A stretch of DNA of 64,000 bases from CAYXDO01 sp964463485 (GCA_964463485.1 CAYXDO010000044.1:1-64000), one strand, 5' to 3'; positions 16,415 to 25,793 are shown, counted from the first letter of the stretch. A program made the numbers and translations. The notes: generated from the letters alone by a model not told the origin.

Positions 16415-17491
16415 ATGAGAGCGACGGAGTCGTTTCCGGGACGCTATTTTCATACGCTCGAGGACGGTCGAGTGCAGTGCGACCTCTGTCCGCGCGCGTG
16501 CAAGCTCGCCGACGGTCAGCGTGGGCTCTGCTTCGTACGCAAGCGGGAGGGGGCCGGCATGGTCCTCACGACCTACGGGCGCTCGAGCGGTTTCTGCCTC
16601 GACCCGATCGAGAAGAAGCCGCTGAACCACTTCTATCCGGGCACGAGTGTGCTCTCGTTCGGCACCGCGGGCTGCAACCTCTCCTGCAACTTCTGCCAGA
16701 ACTGGGACATCTCGAAGTCACGCGAGATGGACACGCTCGCCGGCCGCGCGCTCCCCGCGCAGCTCGCGCAGGCGTGCATCGACCACGGTGCCCGCAGCAT
16801 CGCGTTCACCTACAACGACCCGGTGATCTTTCTCGAGTACGCGGTCGACACTGCGATCGCATGTCGTGAGGTCGGCATCGCGACGGTCGCGGTGACCGCG
16901 GGCTACGTGTGCAAGGAGCCGCGCGTCGAGATGTTCCGCCACATGGACGCGACCAACGTCGACCTCAAAGGCTTCACGGAGGACTTTTATCACAAGCTCA
17001 CGCACGCCCACCTCGCGCCGGTGCTCGAGACCCTCGAATACATCGTGAAAGAGACCTCGTGCTGGCTCGAGATCACGACGCTCTTGATTCCTGGCCACAA
17101 CGACTCCGACGCGGAGCTCGAGCGGGAGTGCCAGTGGATCGCGGAGAAGCTCGGCCTCGAGGTGCCGCTCCACTTCTCGGCGTTCCATCCCGACTACAAG
17201 ATGATGGACGTGCCAGCGACACCGCCGGCGACGCTCCAGCGTGCTCGTGAGATCGCGATGCGAGCGGGCCTCCGACATGTCTACACCGGAAACATCCACG
17301 ACATCGGCGGAGGCACGACGTCGTGCGCGGGCTGCGGCGCCGAGCTCATCTCTCGTGATTGGTACGACGTGCTCTCGTACGAGCTCACCGCAGACGGAAG
17401 GTGCCCGAAGTGTCAGCGCCCGCTCGCCGGCCGCTTCGGCACGCGAGCTGGCACGTGGGGCCGGCGTCGGCGTCCCGTCGTGATCGCCTGA
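16415..17491 (+). CDS. amrS: AmmeMemoRadiSam system radical SAM enzyme (AmrS)
   Basis: 358 residues. An N-terminal four-Cys motif ('CDLCPRAC...GLCFVR') precedes the radical SAM motif 'CNLSCNFCQNWDIS', then 'AFTYNDPVIF', 'NVDLKGF' and 'TLLIPGHNDS', all diagnostic for AmrS and close relatives of PFL-activase-like enzymes. The C-terminus adds a zinc-ribbon-like pair of CxxC motifs ('CAGCGAE', 'CPKCQRP'). AmrS is usually encoded near Memo and AMMECR1 proteins; neither is seen here, and the exact reaction of the system is not established. A LarA-like gene follows after 29 bp on the same strand. The ATG at 16415 fits the domain start; a TTG at 16379 is possible. Confidence 0.88.
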   Translation: MRATESFPGRYFHTLEDGRVQCDLCPRACKLADGQRGLCFVRKREGAGMVLTTYGRSSGFCLDPIEKKPLNHFYPGTSVLSFGTAGCNLSCNFCQNWDISKSREMDTLAGRALPAQLAQACIDHGARSIAFTYNDPVIFLEYAVDTAIACREVGIATVAVTAGYVCKEPRVEMFRHMDATNVDLKGFTEDFYHKLTHAHLAPVLETLEYIVKETSCWLEITTLLIPGHNDSDAELERECQWIAEKLGLEVPLHFSAFHPDYKMMDVPATPPATLQRAREIAMRAGLRHVYTGNIHDIGGGTTSCAGCGAELISRDWYDVLSYELTADGRCPKCQRPLAGRFGTRAGTWGRRRRPVVIA

Positions 17492-17520
17492 CATCCTACG
17501 GCCCGAAGCGTCCGAGCGAC

Positions 17521-18651
17521 ATGGGGGAGCCTCCAAAGGACTTCGCTTCGATCGAAGCAGTCGAAGCCGAGCTCGTTCGATGCGAGCGGGCCGGTGAGAT
17601 CGATTCGACAACGTTTGAGTCCAAACGAGTCGCGCTGATCGTGCCCGACGCGACCCGGCCCTTCGATCCGCGAGTCATCGAGCCGCTGTTCAGGCGTCTT
17701 CGCGGCGCGACGGAGGTCGTCGTGATCGTCGGCCTCGGCCTCCATCGCAGGCTCACGGCGGCCGAGCGACGCCCGTACGAGCTCACTTTTCGGGGCGTGG
17801 AGCTCCTCGAGCACGATGCTGTCAGCGGCTGTCGCGAGGTCAATCGCGGCGTGGGGCTCAACGAGCGCCTTTTCGAAGCGGATGTGATCGTCGCGGTAGG
17901 CGTCGTGGAGCTTCACCAGTACGCGGGCTTCTCGGGAGGATCGAAGGCGATCTCCATCGGCTGTGGATCGCGCGTGACGATCTCGCGACTGCACGGGACC
18001 GAGCTGCTTCGAGATCGTCGCGTGCAGATCGGGCGTGTCCACGACAATCCGTTTCGCGAGGCCCTCGACGCGATCGCGAAAACGCTCCGCGCGGAGCTCC
18101 TAGGGCTCCAGTTCGTTCCGAGCGCAGGTGTCGTGGTGTTTGGTCGACTCGGAGACTCGTTCGAAGCCGCCGTCGCGTTCGCCGAACCTCGCTCGCTGAG
18201 GGTGGTGGGGGCCCCGTTCGACGCCATCGTCCTCGAGGTGCCGAGCTCGAAGGCGATGAGCTTCTACCAGGCGTCACGCGCGGCAACGTACGTGGCAGAG
18301 GTGCCTTCTCCTGCGATCGTCGAAGGCGGTTCGTTGATCATCGTCGCCGAGTGTCCGGAGGGGCATGGGCAGGGGATCGGGGAGCGCGCTTTCGAGCAGG
18401 CGATCTTGCGAGGACGACACCGAGTGCTCGAGGAGCTGCGCCTCGGAGTCGAAGCCGGCGGGGGAGCTCAACGTGCGATGGTCTTGGCGCGTGTGCTCGA
18501 GCGATTTCGGGTCGCGCTCGTTGGCCCGGAGCTCCCTGGCCTCGCTGCGTTTGGCGTCGATCGTTTTCGGAAGTTGTCTGAGGTGCGATTGAACGGTTCA
18601 GTCGCGAAGATCGATCCCTTCGAGTGCCTCCCGCGACTGCGCGAGCGTTGA
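17521..18651 (+). CDS. LarA-like (DUF2088) protein, nickel-pincer racemase family
   Basis: 376 residues. It keeps the lactate racemase pattern: 'VPDATRPFDP' (DxTRP, about 43-47), 'GLGLHRRLT' (His75), 'HQYAGFSGGSKAI' (His132 and Lys142, the positions that bind and anchor the nickel-pincer nucleotide in LarA) and 'HDNPFREALDAI'. Family members racemise or epimerise 2-hydroxyacids. No LarB, LarC or LarE homologue, needed for cofactor synthesis, lies in the window. It follows amrS by 29 bp and probably shares its transcript. The gene converges on the DUF4124-like gene with a 20-bp gap. Confidence 0.8.
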   Translation: MGEPPKDFASIEAVEAELVRCERAGEIDSTTFESKRVALIVPDATRPFDPRVIEPLFRRLRGATEVVVIVGLGLHRRLTAAERRPYELTFRGVELLEHDAVSGCREVNRGVGLNERLFEADVIVAVGVVELHQYAGFSGGSKAISIGCGSRVTISRLHGTELLRDRRVQIGRVHDNPFREALDAIAKTLRAELLGLQFVPSAGVVVFGRLGDSFEAAVAFAEPRSLRVVGAPFDAIVLEVPSSKAMSFYQASRAATYVAEVPSPAIVEGGSLIIVAECPEGHGQGIGERAFEQAILRGRHRVLEELRLGVEAGGGAQRAMVLARVLERFRVALVGPELPGLAAFGVDRFRKLSEVRLNGSVAKIDPFECLPRLRER

Positions 18652-18671
18652 GCCGCTAATCTTCGGTGCCT

Positions 18672-19484
18672 CTATTCTTCGGTGCCAACGTCCGAAGGAG
18701 CCTCCGTGCCTTCGTCGACCTCTCGGCCCCCCGCGGCTCGATCGGTGGCCTCGTTTTCGACCTCTCCTCGATCGTCTGCGCCGGCGGGCGCGGCGCGGCC
18801 TGGGTTCGGCAGGTTGCGCATGTCGAGGCCAGTCTCCACGTTGCCGAGCGAGACGCCGGCCTTGAGGGCCTCCTTTGGTAAGGTCTCCGTCACGAGCTTG
18901 ATCAGGTTGTCGATCTGGGCGACCAGGCCCTCCATCTTGGCGCGGTAGGAGTCGCGGTTGGCGGCCTCACCCGGGAGGAGCGTGTGCGGCGCCTTCATGG
19001 CGATGCCTTCATACGCAGTCTGCGCCGCCACATACTGAGCGAGTAAGGATTTCAGCTGTTCGACGGTGCGAACGTAGCGGGCGACGTGCACCTTGCGCAC
19101 GGCCTCACCAGTCTTTCGGCCGGCCTGGCGTTTCCTGGCGATGTCTGCGAGCACCGAGTCTCGCTCGTCGGCTTCGCGGATCTGCTGGGCCTCTTCTTCT
19201 TCCTTGGCGAGCCGCGCGGTCTCTTCGCGCCGCTCGAGCTCCTCCTTGCCGATCTTCGCTTCGAGCTCGGAACGTTCCGCCTTCTGCGCGGCGTCGAGCT
19301 CGTTGTAGTAGCGCCGTCGATCGGGCGGGAGCTCCGCGAGGGAATCGGTGTAGACCACCGTCCCGTCTTTCTTCTTGTATTTGTAGATCTGCGCCTCGGC
19401 GTCGGCCGGGGAGGCCATCTCCGTCGCGAGACCCAGTCCGAGGCCGGCGACGATCGAGAGCAGCAGCTTCGTCACGCGTGACAT
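18672..19484 (-). CDS. DUF4124-like periplasmic coiled-coil protein
   Basis: 270 residues. A signal peptide (about 1-32, 'LLLSIVAGLGLGLATEMASPADAEA') is followed by the DUF4124-type strand pair 'IYKYKKKDGTVVYTDSLAELP'. A long charged coiled coil follows (about 60-125, rich in Glu, Lys and Arg), then a helical region and an acidic disordered tail. DUF4124 proteins are secreted or periplasmic with unknown roles. The gene is divergent from xseA. No stronger assignment is possible. Confidence 0.75.
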   Translation of the reverse strand: MSRVTKLLLSIVAGLGLGLATEMASPADAEAQIYKYKKKDGTVVYTDSLAELPPDRRRYYNELDAAQKAERSELEAKIGKEELERREETARLAKEEEEAQQIREADERDSVLADIARKRQAGRKTGEAVRKVHVARYVRTVEQLKSLLAQYVAAQTAYEGIAMKAPHTLLPGEAANRDSYRAKMEGLVAQIDNLIKLVTETLPKEALKAGVSLGNVETGLDMRNLPNPGRAAPAGADDRGEVENEATDRAAGGREVDEGTEAPSDVGTEE

Positions 19485-19570
19485 GGAGCTATTTTAGCGC
19501 CTTTGCGGTCGTCCTTGAAGGCGACTCGAACACCCTCGTCATCACGCTCTCGCTCGTGTACGCCCATCGA

Positions 19571-21094
19571 GTGGCCCTTCCGCCTCGCGCCCTGCCGCGG
19601 CAACGCGATCCGGGCGCAGATCGGGCCGTTGATGCTGACGAGCCCAAGCCGGTGTCCGCGCTCACCCGGGACCTTCGGCAGCTGCTGGAGTCGACCCACG
19701 GCCGCGTACGGGTGTTTGGCGAGGTCTCGAACTTCGACGTTCACCGAGTGTCCGGCCACGCGTACTTCACGCTGAAAGACGCCGAAGCGCAGCTTCGGTG
19801 TGTCATGTGGCGCGACCAAGTGATCCGGCTGCGCTTTCGACCCAAGGATGGTCAGGAGCTCGTGGCACGCGGACGAGTCACCGTGTACGAGCGCGGCGGC
19901 CAGATGCAACTCGTGGCCGAGGCGCTCGACCTACGCGGAGAAGGCGCGCTGCTCCTGGCCTTTCGCGAGCTCGCGGAGAAGCTCCGCCTCGAAGGCGTCA
20001 CGAGCTCGGAGCAAAAACGCAAGGTCCCGCGCTTCCCACGGGGCGTAGGGATCGTGACGAGTCGCGACGGCGCGGCCTTGCGCGATGTCGTGCGCACGAT
20101 CCTCCGGCGCGATCCGAAGGCGTACATCGTGCTGTCTGCCACGCCCGTTCAAGGCGCGGGATCGGCGCCCGAGATCGCCGAGGCCATCGATCGCCTCGAC
20201 GCAACAGGTGCGGTCGACGTGATCCTCGTGGTGCGCGGCGGCGGGAGCCTCGAGGATCTGTGGGCCTTCAACGAAGAGCCAGTAGCGCGCGCCATCCTGC
20301 GCACGCGGTTCCCGGTCGTGACTGGGATTGGCCACGAGACGGACACGACGATCGCCGACCTCGTGGCGGATCTCTCCGCGTCCACCCCGACCGCCGCCGC
20401 CGAGCTGGTCTCTCCGATTCGCGCCGAGTTGGTCGCGCGCGTGGCGGAGCTTTTCGAGCGGGCCCACGGCGCAGTGTGGGCGCGCCTCGAGGCCGAGCGT
20501 CGTGCATGGACCGCGACCTCGCGCGGAGTTCGAGCGCCGAGGCACCGAATCGAGCTCGAAGCGCAGCGGCTCGACGAGCTGGTCTTTCGCTCCGAGCAGT
20601 TCGTGCTGCGAGCGATCGAAGCGCGACGGAAGCGGGTCGTCGCGCTCGACGCGCGCCTCGCGAGGCTCGAACCTTCCACGCGCCTCGCGGAGCAGAGAGC
20701 GAGGTTCGACCGCGCTCGGCACGAGCTTCTCGCGCGAACTGCTTCGAGGCTCGAGGGCTTCGAGGCCTCGTTGCGAGAGCACGAACACCGCCTCGCCAGC
20801 GCGCGACCCACCACGTCGGATGCGCGGGCTCGGCTTTCGGCGCTCTCCCTCCGCCTCGAGGCCGCCACCCGAACGACGATCGCGACCCATCGCCAGCGCG
20901 TCGCGCTCGGGGCCAAGAGCCTGGAGGCGTTGAGCCCGCTCGCCGTGCTCGGCCGGGGATACGCCCTGGTCTCGAAGCAACAGGCGCTCGTGCGCGACGC
21001 CGCCGAGGTCGCGCCCGGAGACTCGCTGGAGATCCGGCTCGCCCGTGGGATCCTCGGCGTCGTCGTGACTCACGCGACGACTGGAGAGTCTTGA
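19571..21094 (+). CDS. xseA: Exodeoxyribonuclease VII large subunit
   Basis: About 507 residues. The N-terminal OB fold is clear ('VRVFGEVSNFDVHRVSGHAY', 'LRCVMWRD', 'RVTVYERGGQMQL'), followed by the catalytic core 'GIVTSRDGAALRDVV', 'DVILVVRGGGSLEDLWAFN' and 'TGIGHETDTTIADLVADL', a long coiled-coil region and the terminal 'LSPLAVLGRGYALV'. With XseB it degrades single-stranded DNA to oligonucleotides. xseB is not adjacent. I chose the GTG at 19571 because the reading frame can extend to an ATG at 19478 that overlaps the divergent gene's start; the first 25 residues are uncertain either way. Confidence 0.92.
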   Translation: MALPPRALPRQRDPGADRAVDADEPKPVSALTRDLRQLLESTHGRVRVFGEVSNFDVHRVSGHAYFTLKDAEAQLRCVMWRDQVIRLRFRPKDGQELVARGRVTVYERGGQMQLVAEALDLRGEGALLLAFRELAEKLRLEGVTSSEQKRKVPRFPRGVGIVTSRDGAALRDVVRTILRRDPKAYIVLSATPVQGAGSAPEIAEAIDRLDATGAVDVILVVRGGGSLEDLWAFNEEPVARAILRTRFPVVTGIGHETDTTIADLVADLSASTPTAAAELVSPIRAELVARVAELFERAHGAVWARLEAERRAWTATSRGVRAPRHRIELEAQRLDELVFRSEQFVLRAIEARRKRVVALDARLARLEPSTRLAEQRARFDRARHELLARTASRLEGFEASLREHEHRLASARPTTSDARARLSALSLRLEAATRTTIATHRQRVALGAKSLEALSPLAVLGRGYALVSKQQALVRDAAEVAPGDSLEIRLARGILGVVVTHATTGES

Positions 21095-21095
21095 C

Positions 21096-23186
21096 GTGAG
21101 CCCCCCGGCCGCGAACGCGAAGGGTACCCGATCGAGCTGGGTGGTCCTCGGAATTGTCGCACTCTCCGCCGCGCTCGCCCGGATTCGCCCCCCCGCGGAC
21201 CCCGACACCGGCTGGCATCTCAAACAGGCGAGGGAGTTTCTCGCCGCTGGTTGGTTCAACTATCCGGAGACCGCGAGCTTCACCAAGGCAGGCGAGGTCT
21301 ACACGAACATCTGCTGGATCGGTCAGCTCGCCATCCTCGGAGCGTTCGAAGCGATGGGTGATTTGGGCTTGGTTGTCTTCTCGGCGCTCGGGGCGCTCCT
21401 CAGCACACTCCTGATCGGCTGGATGGCGCGGGCGTTTTCGTCGCCTGAGTCTTCGTCGCGGGCCCTCGCGGTCCTCGGCGCCGCGCTCACCGCCGGCGCC
21501 GTTCAGTGGCGCCTCGAAGCGCGACCCGAGGTCCTCGCGCTCTGCTTGTTCCCGCTCGGTATCATCATGGCAGAGCGATTTGCGGCGTCCTCGGGACCTT
21601 CCACGCGGACCTGGGTGGCAGGGATGCTGGCGCTCCAACTCCTCTGGGCGCATTCCCACGGCAGCTTCGTCCTCTTTCCCGCGCTCGTCGTCATCGCGCT
21701 CCTCGGGACGATCGAGCTCAAAGACCCACCCGCGCTGAAGGAGAGTCTGCGGACCGTACTCAGAACGAAGGGCCCGGCGGTCCTCCTCCTCCTTGCGGCG
21801 GTTTCGCTAGGGCCGTCCGGCCTCGACGTGTACTCAGTGGTGTCCGGAGTCGCGTTCGGAGATGCGACCTCCCACATCGCCGAGATGCGAGCCCTCGAGC
21901 TCGAGTGGCTCATACCCAAGGACTTCAGCTCGTTTTTGTGGCTCGATTTGCTGCTTGTGCTGGCTGTGGGTCGAGCCCTGTGGCAGCGCCGCCTTCGGCT
22001 CGATGACCTCCTTCGGCTAGGTTTGGGGATGGCGCTCACACTCACCCACCACCGCTTTCGGGATCTCTGGGCAATTCTGCTGGTGCCCATGGCCGTGCGC
22101 TCCTTCGCCTCGGAAGGTGTCGCGAAGTCATCTCCTCCGTGGCGAGAGCGAGCGCTCTTGTTGTCTGCGTTGCTCGTGATTCCGCTGACGGTGATGAGTA
22201 CGACGCGACGATCGCCCGAGCGGGGTTATGGGTTCGGGTTGTCCACGGACGAGCTCCCGTCGACCATGGCCCAAGTCCTCACAGCGGGCGATGCCCATGG
22301 AAACCTTCTCAACGTCTTCGAGGACGGAGGGTGGCTGTCGCTCTGGGTCGGCGACCGCGTGAAGACGGCGATCGACGGCCGAACGCCGGGCCTGTTCGAT
22401 GACGAGACCTATTTCCTCGTTCGGCGGGCCTACTCAGAGCCCGGCGCGTTCCAGTTGCTGGAGAGCTCCTTCGGGCTCGACCTCGTCATGACACCTCCGC
22501 ACGCCCCTCTGTGCGCGAGGCTCTCCGAGCGGCCCGACTGGAGGGCCATTTATCGAACGCGAAGTCGAGTCCTGTTCGCGAAGTCAGGCCAGCTAGGCTC
22601 GATCCGGGGATTCAAAGTCATCGACGTGTGCGAGCCGCTCCCGTCTCTCGACCGCGGCTGCCAGTCTGCCGAGTCGGCGGAGGCAGCCCGAGCAGAGCTC
22701 CGGAGTCTCGTAACCGTGGCGCCGTCGGAGCCCTACCCATGGGTGCTCGCGGCGGAGCTCGAGGCGACTTGCGGAGATCCGGGCCTCGGCGCGCAGCTCG
22801 CGCTTCGCGCCCTCGAGTCTGGAACGAGGTCGGCGGAGATTCACACGGAGGTCGCGAGCATCCTCGCGCGCGCTCAGTCGCCGCGGGCCAGAGAGATCGC
22901 CGATCGCGCCGTCGCGCTCGGGGGAGGTCGCCCGGCGCTCATCACCCGCGCCCGGCTGGCACTTGCGGAGAAGGAATATCGAACCGCCGCGGAGGACCTG
23001 GAGCTCGTCGCCGAGGAAATGGACGACGTCTTACCGTCAGATCTGAGGCTCGAGCTCGCGAGATCGCTCGCCGGGCTGGGTAAGACAGAGCTCGCGCTGG
23101 TCCACGCCCGACGGGCTTTTTGGATTTCCGGCAAGCCCGAGGCGCGACGATTGGTGGAGGAGCTCGGCGGTCAAGTTCTCCCGTGA
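21096..23186 (+). CDS. Multi-pass membrane protein with TPR-like C-terminal region
   Basis: 696 residues starting with GTG one base after the xseA stop, with GGAGAG upstream, so it is probably co-translated with xseA. About 9-10 hydrophobic segments fill residues 15-390 (for example 'SWVVLGIVALSAALARI', 'VLLLLAAVSLGPSGL', 'LLLVLAVGRALW'). An Asp pair early in the chain ('PPADPDTGWHLKQ') resembles the first periplasmic loop of GT-C-type proteins. The C-terminal 200 residues are helical repeats of TPR type. A sugar-transferase-like role is only a guess from the fold layout. Confidence 0.8.
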   Translation: MSPPAANAKGTRSSWVVLGIVALSAALARIRPPADPDTGWHLKQAREFLAAGWFNYPETASFTKAGEVYTNICWIGQLAILGAFEAMGDLGLVVFSALGALLSTLLIGWMARAFSSPESSSRALAVLGAALTAGAVQWRLEARPEVLALCLFPLGIIMAERFAASSGPSTRTWVAGMLALQLLWAHSHGSFVLFPALVVIALLGTIELKDPPALKESLRTVLRTKGPAVLLLLAAVSLGPSGLDVYSVVSGVAFGDATSHIAEMRALELEWLIPKDFSSFLWLDLLLVLAVGRALWQRRLRLDDLLRLGLGMALTLTHHRFRDLWAILLVPMAVRSFASEGVAKSSPPWRERALLLSALLVIPLTVMSTTRRSPERGYGFGLSTDELPSTMAQVLTAGDAHGNLLNVFEDGGWLSLWVGDRVKTAIDGRTPGLFDDETYFLVRRAYSEPGAFQLLESSFGLDLVMTPPHAPLCARLSERPDWRAIYRTRSRVLFAKSGQLGSIRGFKVIDVCEPLPSLDRGCQSAESAEAARAELRSLVTVAPSEPYPWVLAAELEATCGDPGLGAQLALRALESGTRSAEIHTEVASILARAQSPRAREIADRAVALGGGRPALITRARLALAEKEYRTAAEDLELVAEEMDDVLPSDLRLELARSLAGLGKTELALVHARRAFWISGKPEARRLVEELGGQVLP

Positions 23187-23223
23187 CCCAGACTCATCGT
23201 CTGAACGCAAGGAGTGCGGCCCG

Positions 23224-23251
23224 CCGTTGCCGTTGCCGTTGCCGTCCGTCG
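23224..23251. repeat. CCGTTG hexanucleotide tract
   Basis: Three perfect CCGTTG units and two diverged ones directly behind the membrane-protein gene. The same hexamer dominates the tracts near 25.8 and 26.0 kb. Confidence 0.8.
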
Positions 23252-23314
23252 CCGAAACTTATTTACCACCGCACGAGTCGCTCGAAGACAATCGAGCATG
23301 GCCACGCGATCGAA

Positions 23315-23402
23315 GAACCCTTCATCAGCTGTGCGCCCCCTCTACTCATCCATGAAACGGATTGAGGCAACGCACCCCCGTGCGGCGAACGTCGGAGATG
23401 TT
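23315..23402. repeat. Dispersed repeat copy A (vapC 3' end and flank)
   Basis: This block, covering the last 19 codons of vapC and about 30 bases beyond, recurs with substitutions and an insertion at 31960-32072. Identical stretches include GAAGAACCCTTC and GCGGCGAACGTCGGAGATG. Confidence 0.8.
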
Positions 23403-23756
23403 GCGAGTCACGAGCGTCAAGTCATGCACGAGCGCAGTGGCCGCAAGGAGACCGTCGACGGCCGGCATCGGATCGGGAACGTTGAGCCGGCCCCACGCCT
23501 CCGCGATGTTCAAGTCGATCGGCAGAATCCGGTCTCCATAGGCCGTGCCGAGCCGGTCGAGCCATCTGCCGAGCGCTTCGGCAGAGACACTGTCGCGCCG
23601 TCGCTTCGACTCGATGCCTCGCCTGATTTCTCCGATGACGATGACACTCAGGTACGCTGAAGTCGGATCTACGGAACGCCGCCAAGCTTCGACGCCTTGG
23701 TCACAGCGTGGACCCTTGCGAAGCTCGGACAAGATGTTCGTATCGAGAAGCCACAT
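23346..23756 (-). CDS. VapC-type PIN-domain toxin (FitB-like)
   Basis: 136 residues with the complete PIN motif series: 'MWLLDTNILSELRKG', 'SVIVIGEIRRGIE', 'MPAVDGLLAATALVHDLTL' and 'VTRNISDV', giving the four acidic Mg-binding residues of a ribonuclease toxin. Its ATG overlaps the antitoxin stop by one base (TGATG). This subfamily pairs with Arc/MetJ-type antitoxins, as here. Its 3' end exists as a relic at 32.0 kb, so the module was once duplicated. Confidence 0.93.
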   Translation of the reverse strand: MWLLDTNILSELRKGPRCDQGVEAWRRSVDPTSAYLSVIVIGEIRRGIESKRRRDSVSAEALGRWLDRLGTAYGDRILPIDLNIAEAWGRLNVPDPMPAVDGLLAATALVHDLTLVTRNISDVRRTGVRCLNPFHG

Positions 23757-23989
23757 CAGAGGTCGACATCCCGTGGTCGCTCCGAGCTCCGCTCCAGATC
23801 CTCGTCCGAGAGTCCTTCAGGCATCGAGGCCAAGAAATCCAAAAACGAAGTCCGAGAGCCGTACGTCAGCAGAGCTTCCTTCAAGATCTCTCGAACCTCG
23901 GCCTCGGCAGACCGGCCGTGCTGCGCCGCTCTCAATCTGAGTGCCTTGACGACGTCGTCGTCGACGTTCCGAATGGTCAGTTGGGCCAT
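23756..23989 (-). CDS. FitA-like ribbon-helix-helix antitoxin
   Basis: 77 residues. 'MAQLTIRNVDDDVVKALRLR' followed by 'AAQHGRSAEAEVREILKEAL' is the typical FitA/StbC ribbon-helix-helix start: a strand for DNA contact, then two helices for dimer formation. The acidic C-terminus binds the toxin. It should repress its own operon. An in-frame ATG at 24004 would add five residues; the conserved domain starts at the ATG chosen. Confidence 0.9.
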   Translation of the reverse strand: MAQLTIRNVDDDVVKALRLRAAQHGRSAEAEVREILKEALLTYGSRTSFLDFLASMPEGLSDEDLERSSERPRDVDL

Positions 23990-24131
23990 GTCCCATGAAG
24001 GCATGACATCCAGATTGCTGTCAATGCATGCACGCCGACACGAATCGAGACACTGCCCGGGGCGCAGGAACAGGTCCTCGTCGGCGCGAGCATCTCACGT
24101 AGCCACGTCCCAGAGCGATGATCACTTGAAC

Positions 24132-24651
24132 CTCGCGTGTGTTCGGTTTGCGCGCTCGATCGATGTGCTGTTCATGGACACAGATGGCCACAACTGCGCG
24201 GTCGGGCAGTCGGGCAAGATCTGGTACGTCACTGGGAGCTTTGGCGGTGGACCGATTACCCGAAGCTGCACGATCCCCTCAGGCAAGGGCCTGTTCCTGC
24301 CCATCCTGAACATCATGAGCATTCCGGACGGAGTGCCGCCACCGCCGGTGGAACAGGTTCGCAAGGAGGTCAATGACTGGATTGAGGGATCGGGCGTGGT
24401 CATGTCGGTGACCGTCGACGGTGTCGAAGTGCCCGATCTGTTCGCCTATCGACGGCAGAGTCCGCGGGGCGGCACCTACTTCGACGTTCGTCCAGGCTCG
24501 CTGCAGGCCGTCGAGCCCCCGCCGTGGCCGATGGCTACTGGCTGTTGGTGAAGCCGCTGACTCCGGGCGCCCACGTCATTCACATCATGTCGGACGCCGT
24601 GAGTTACGGCTTCGGCGTGGACGTTACGTATGAGCTGACTGTCCTCTGAGC
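24132..24651 (+). pseudogene. Frameshifted secreted-protein gene relic
   Basis: One frame reads 'CAVGQSGKIWYVTGSFGGG', 'CTIPSGKGLFLPILNI' and 'VTVDGVEVPDLFAYR', then ends at a TGA near 24551. Another frame continues the protein sensibly from about 24525: 'DGYWLLVKPLTPGAHVIHIM' and 'GFGVDVTYELTVL', stopping at 24649-24651. The join implies a one- or two-base frameshift near 24525. These motifs recall a family of exported proteins of unknown function in actinobacteria and planctomycetes, where a Trp-rich segment and signal peptide precede the Cys; here the 5' part is not recognisable. Inactive gene is the likely reading. Confidence 0.65.
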
Positions 24652-24773
24652 GCCAGACCCGTATTCAGAATCCCGAACCTTCGAAGACGCCGTAGTGGAG
24701 CGTTTTTCCGGGCACTCCGCACCGTCGACTTCTGCTTCGATCAATCGCCGGAATCAAACTGTTCTGGTCATAC

Positions 24774-25601
24774 TCATCCGGGCTGCGGTCGAGGCCCGCC
24801 TTGGAGCCAAGCCGCCAACGCCTCTCCCTTGGCATCCACAGCAGCGTCCTGAACGGCCTCGGCCCCAACGGTCTCGAGTCGTTCTTCGAGCATCCGAGCT
24901 TCGTCCGGACGGGCGGCGCGTCCCAGCCTTCGCAGAAAGAGTGCTCGAGCGGCTTCGTTGCGTCCTTCGTTGCGTCCTTCGCTGCGTCCTTCCTGCGCCG
25001 CTTGGGCAAGGGCTTCTTTGAGGCTTGTGTACCCCTGTCTTTGGATGAGGTTGCGCAGCATTGCGTCGTGGGCGGCATCTGCGTCGTAGAGCTCTTCGAC
25101 CCGGACCGGGTTCTTGAGAACACCAGGTGCTTCGAGCAACTCACCCGGACGAACGAGCCTCGCCGGCAGACCGGGCTGGTGAACTTCGACGCGGCGCGGA
25201 CCTGCGAGCCTGACGACCCAGATCCATTTCGTACCGGCCGCGAGAAGCTCGGCGATTTTCCGTTCGAGCTCTTCGTCGTCTTGGCCGCGATCGGCATATT
25301 CGACCGCGAGCGGCGGCACGCCGCGGACCCAGGAGGGTTCGTCTGGAACGTTTCCGATAGCGACGTCGGGCGCACGCAATTGGTGGGCCTCACTGGAGTA
25401 CCCGACGTCGACGCCCGCCTCGGTGACGAGGGGATCGGTTTCGAGGACAGCGGCTCCGATGAGGTTTGCGCGGGCGCCCCGTCCGCCTGTCGGCATGCAC
25501 TGAATCGCGTGGCCGTTCGAAAGCTCGTAGGGCGCTCCTTCGCTGACGGAGTCAGCGGTAAAGGGTCCACGGCCGAGGTTTCTCGCACTCAGTCCGGTCA
25601 T
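24774..25601 (-). CDS. Uma2 family (DUF820-type) protein
   Basis: 275 residues. The core has 'VSEGAPYELSNGHAIQCMP', 'LRAPDVAIGNVPDEP', 'PPLAVEYADRGQDDEELERK' and 'AGTKWIWVVRLAGPRRVEVH', the Uma2 layout with acidic residues on strands as in PD-(D/E)XK nucleases (the usual VEI/VEV-S is VEYADR here). A 12-bp tandem repeat encodes EGRN units near residue 215. It differs clearly from the Uma2 protein at 90-911, so the two are distant paralogues. I chose the ATG at 25601; the frame stays open to 25649. Confidence 0.75.
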   Translation of the reverse strand: MTGLSARNLGRGPFTADSVSEGAPYELSNGHAIQCMPTGGRGARANLIGAAVLETDPLVTEAGVDVGYSSEAHQLRAPDVAIGNVPDEPSWVRGVPPLAVEYADRGQDDEELERKIAELLAAGTKWIWVVRLAGPRRVEVHQPGLPARLVRPGELLEAPGVLKNPVRVEELYDADAAHDAMLRNLIQRQGYTSLKEALAQAAQEGRSEGRNEGRNEAARALFLRRLGRAARPDEARMLEERLETVGAEAVQDAAVDAKGEALAAWLQGGPRPQPG

Positions 25602-25793
25602 CGTGTCATGATCATCCCGCGCCCGTTCGGGTGCAAGCGGAACATACACGGGCCGAAGGCCTCTGGAGGTCGAGGCCTTGGTGGAGCGACTGGGCCAGCG
25701 TCACGAACGTGATCGTGAGTGTGGGAACCTGAATTCGTCCACCCCCCACGCCCGCGTTCCCCGCCCGGCCCCACGAGCTCGTCCACCTCCGGC

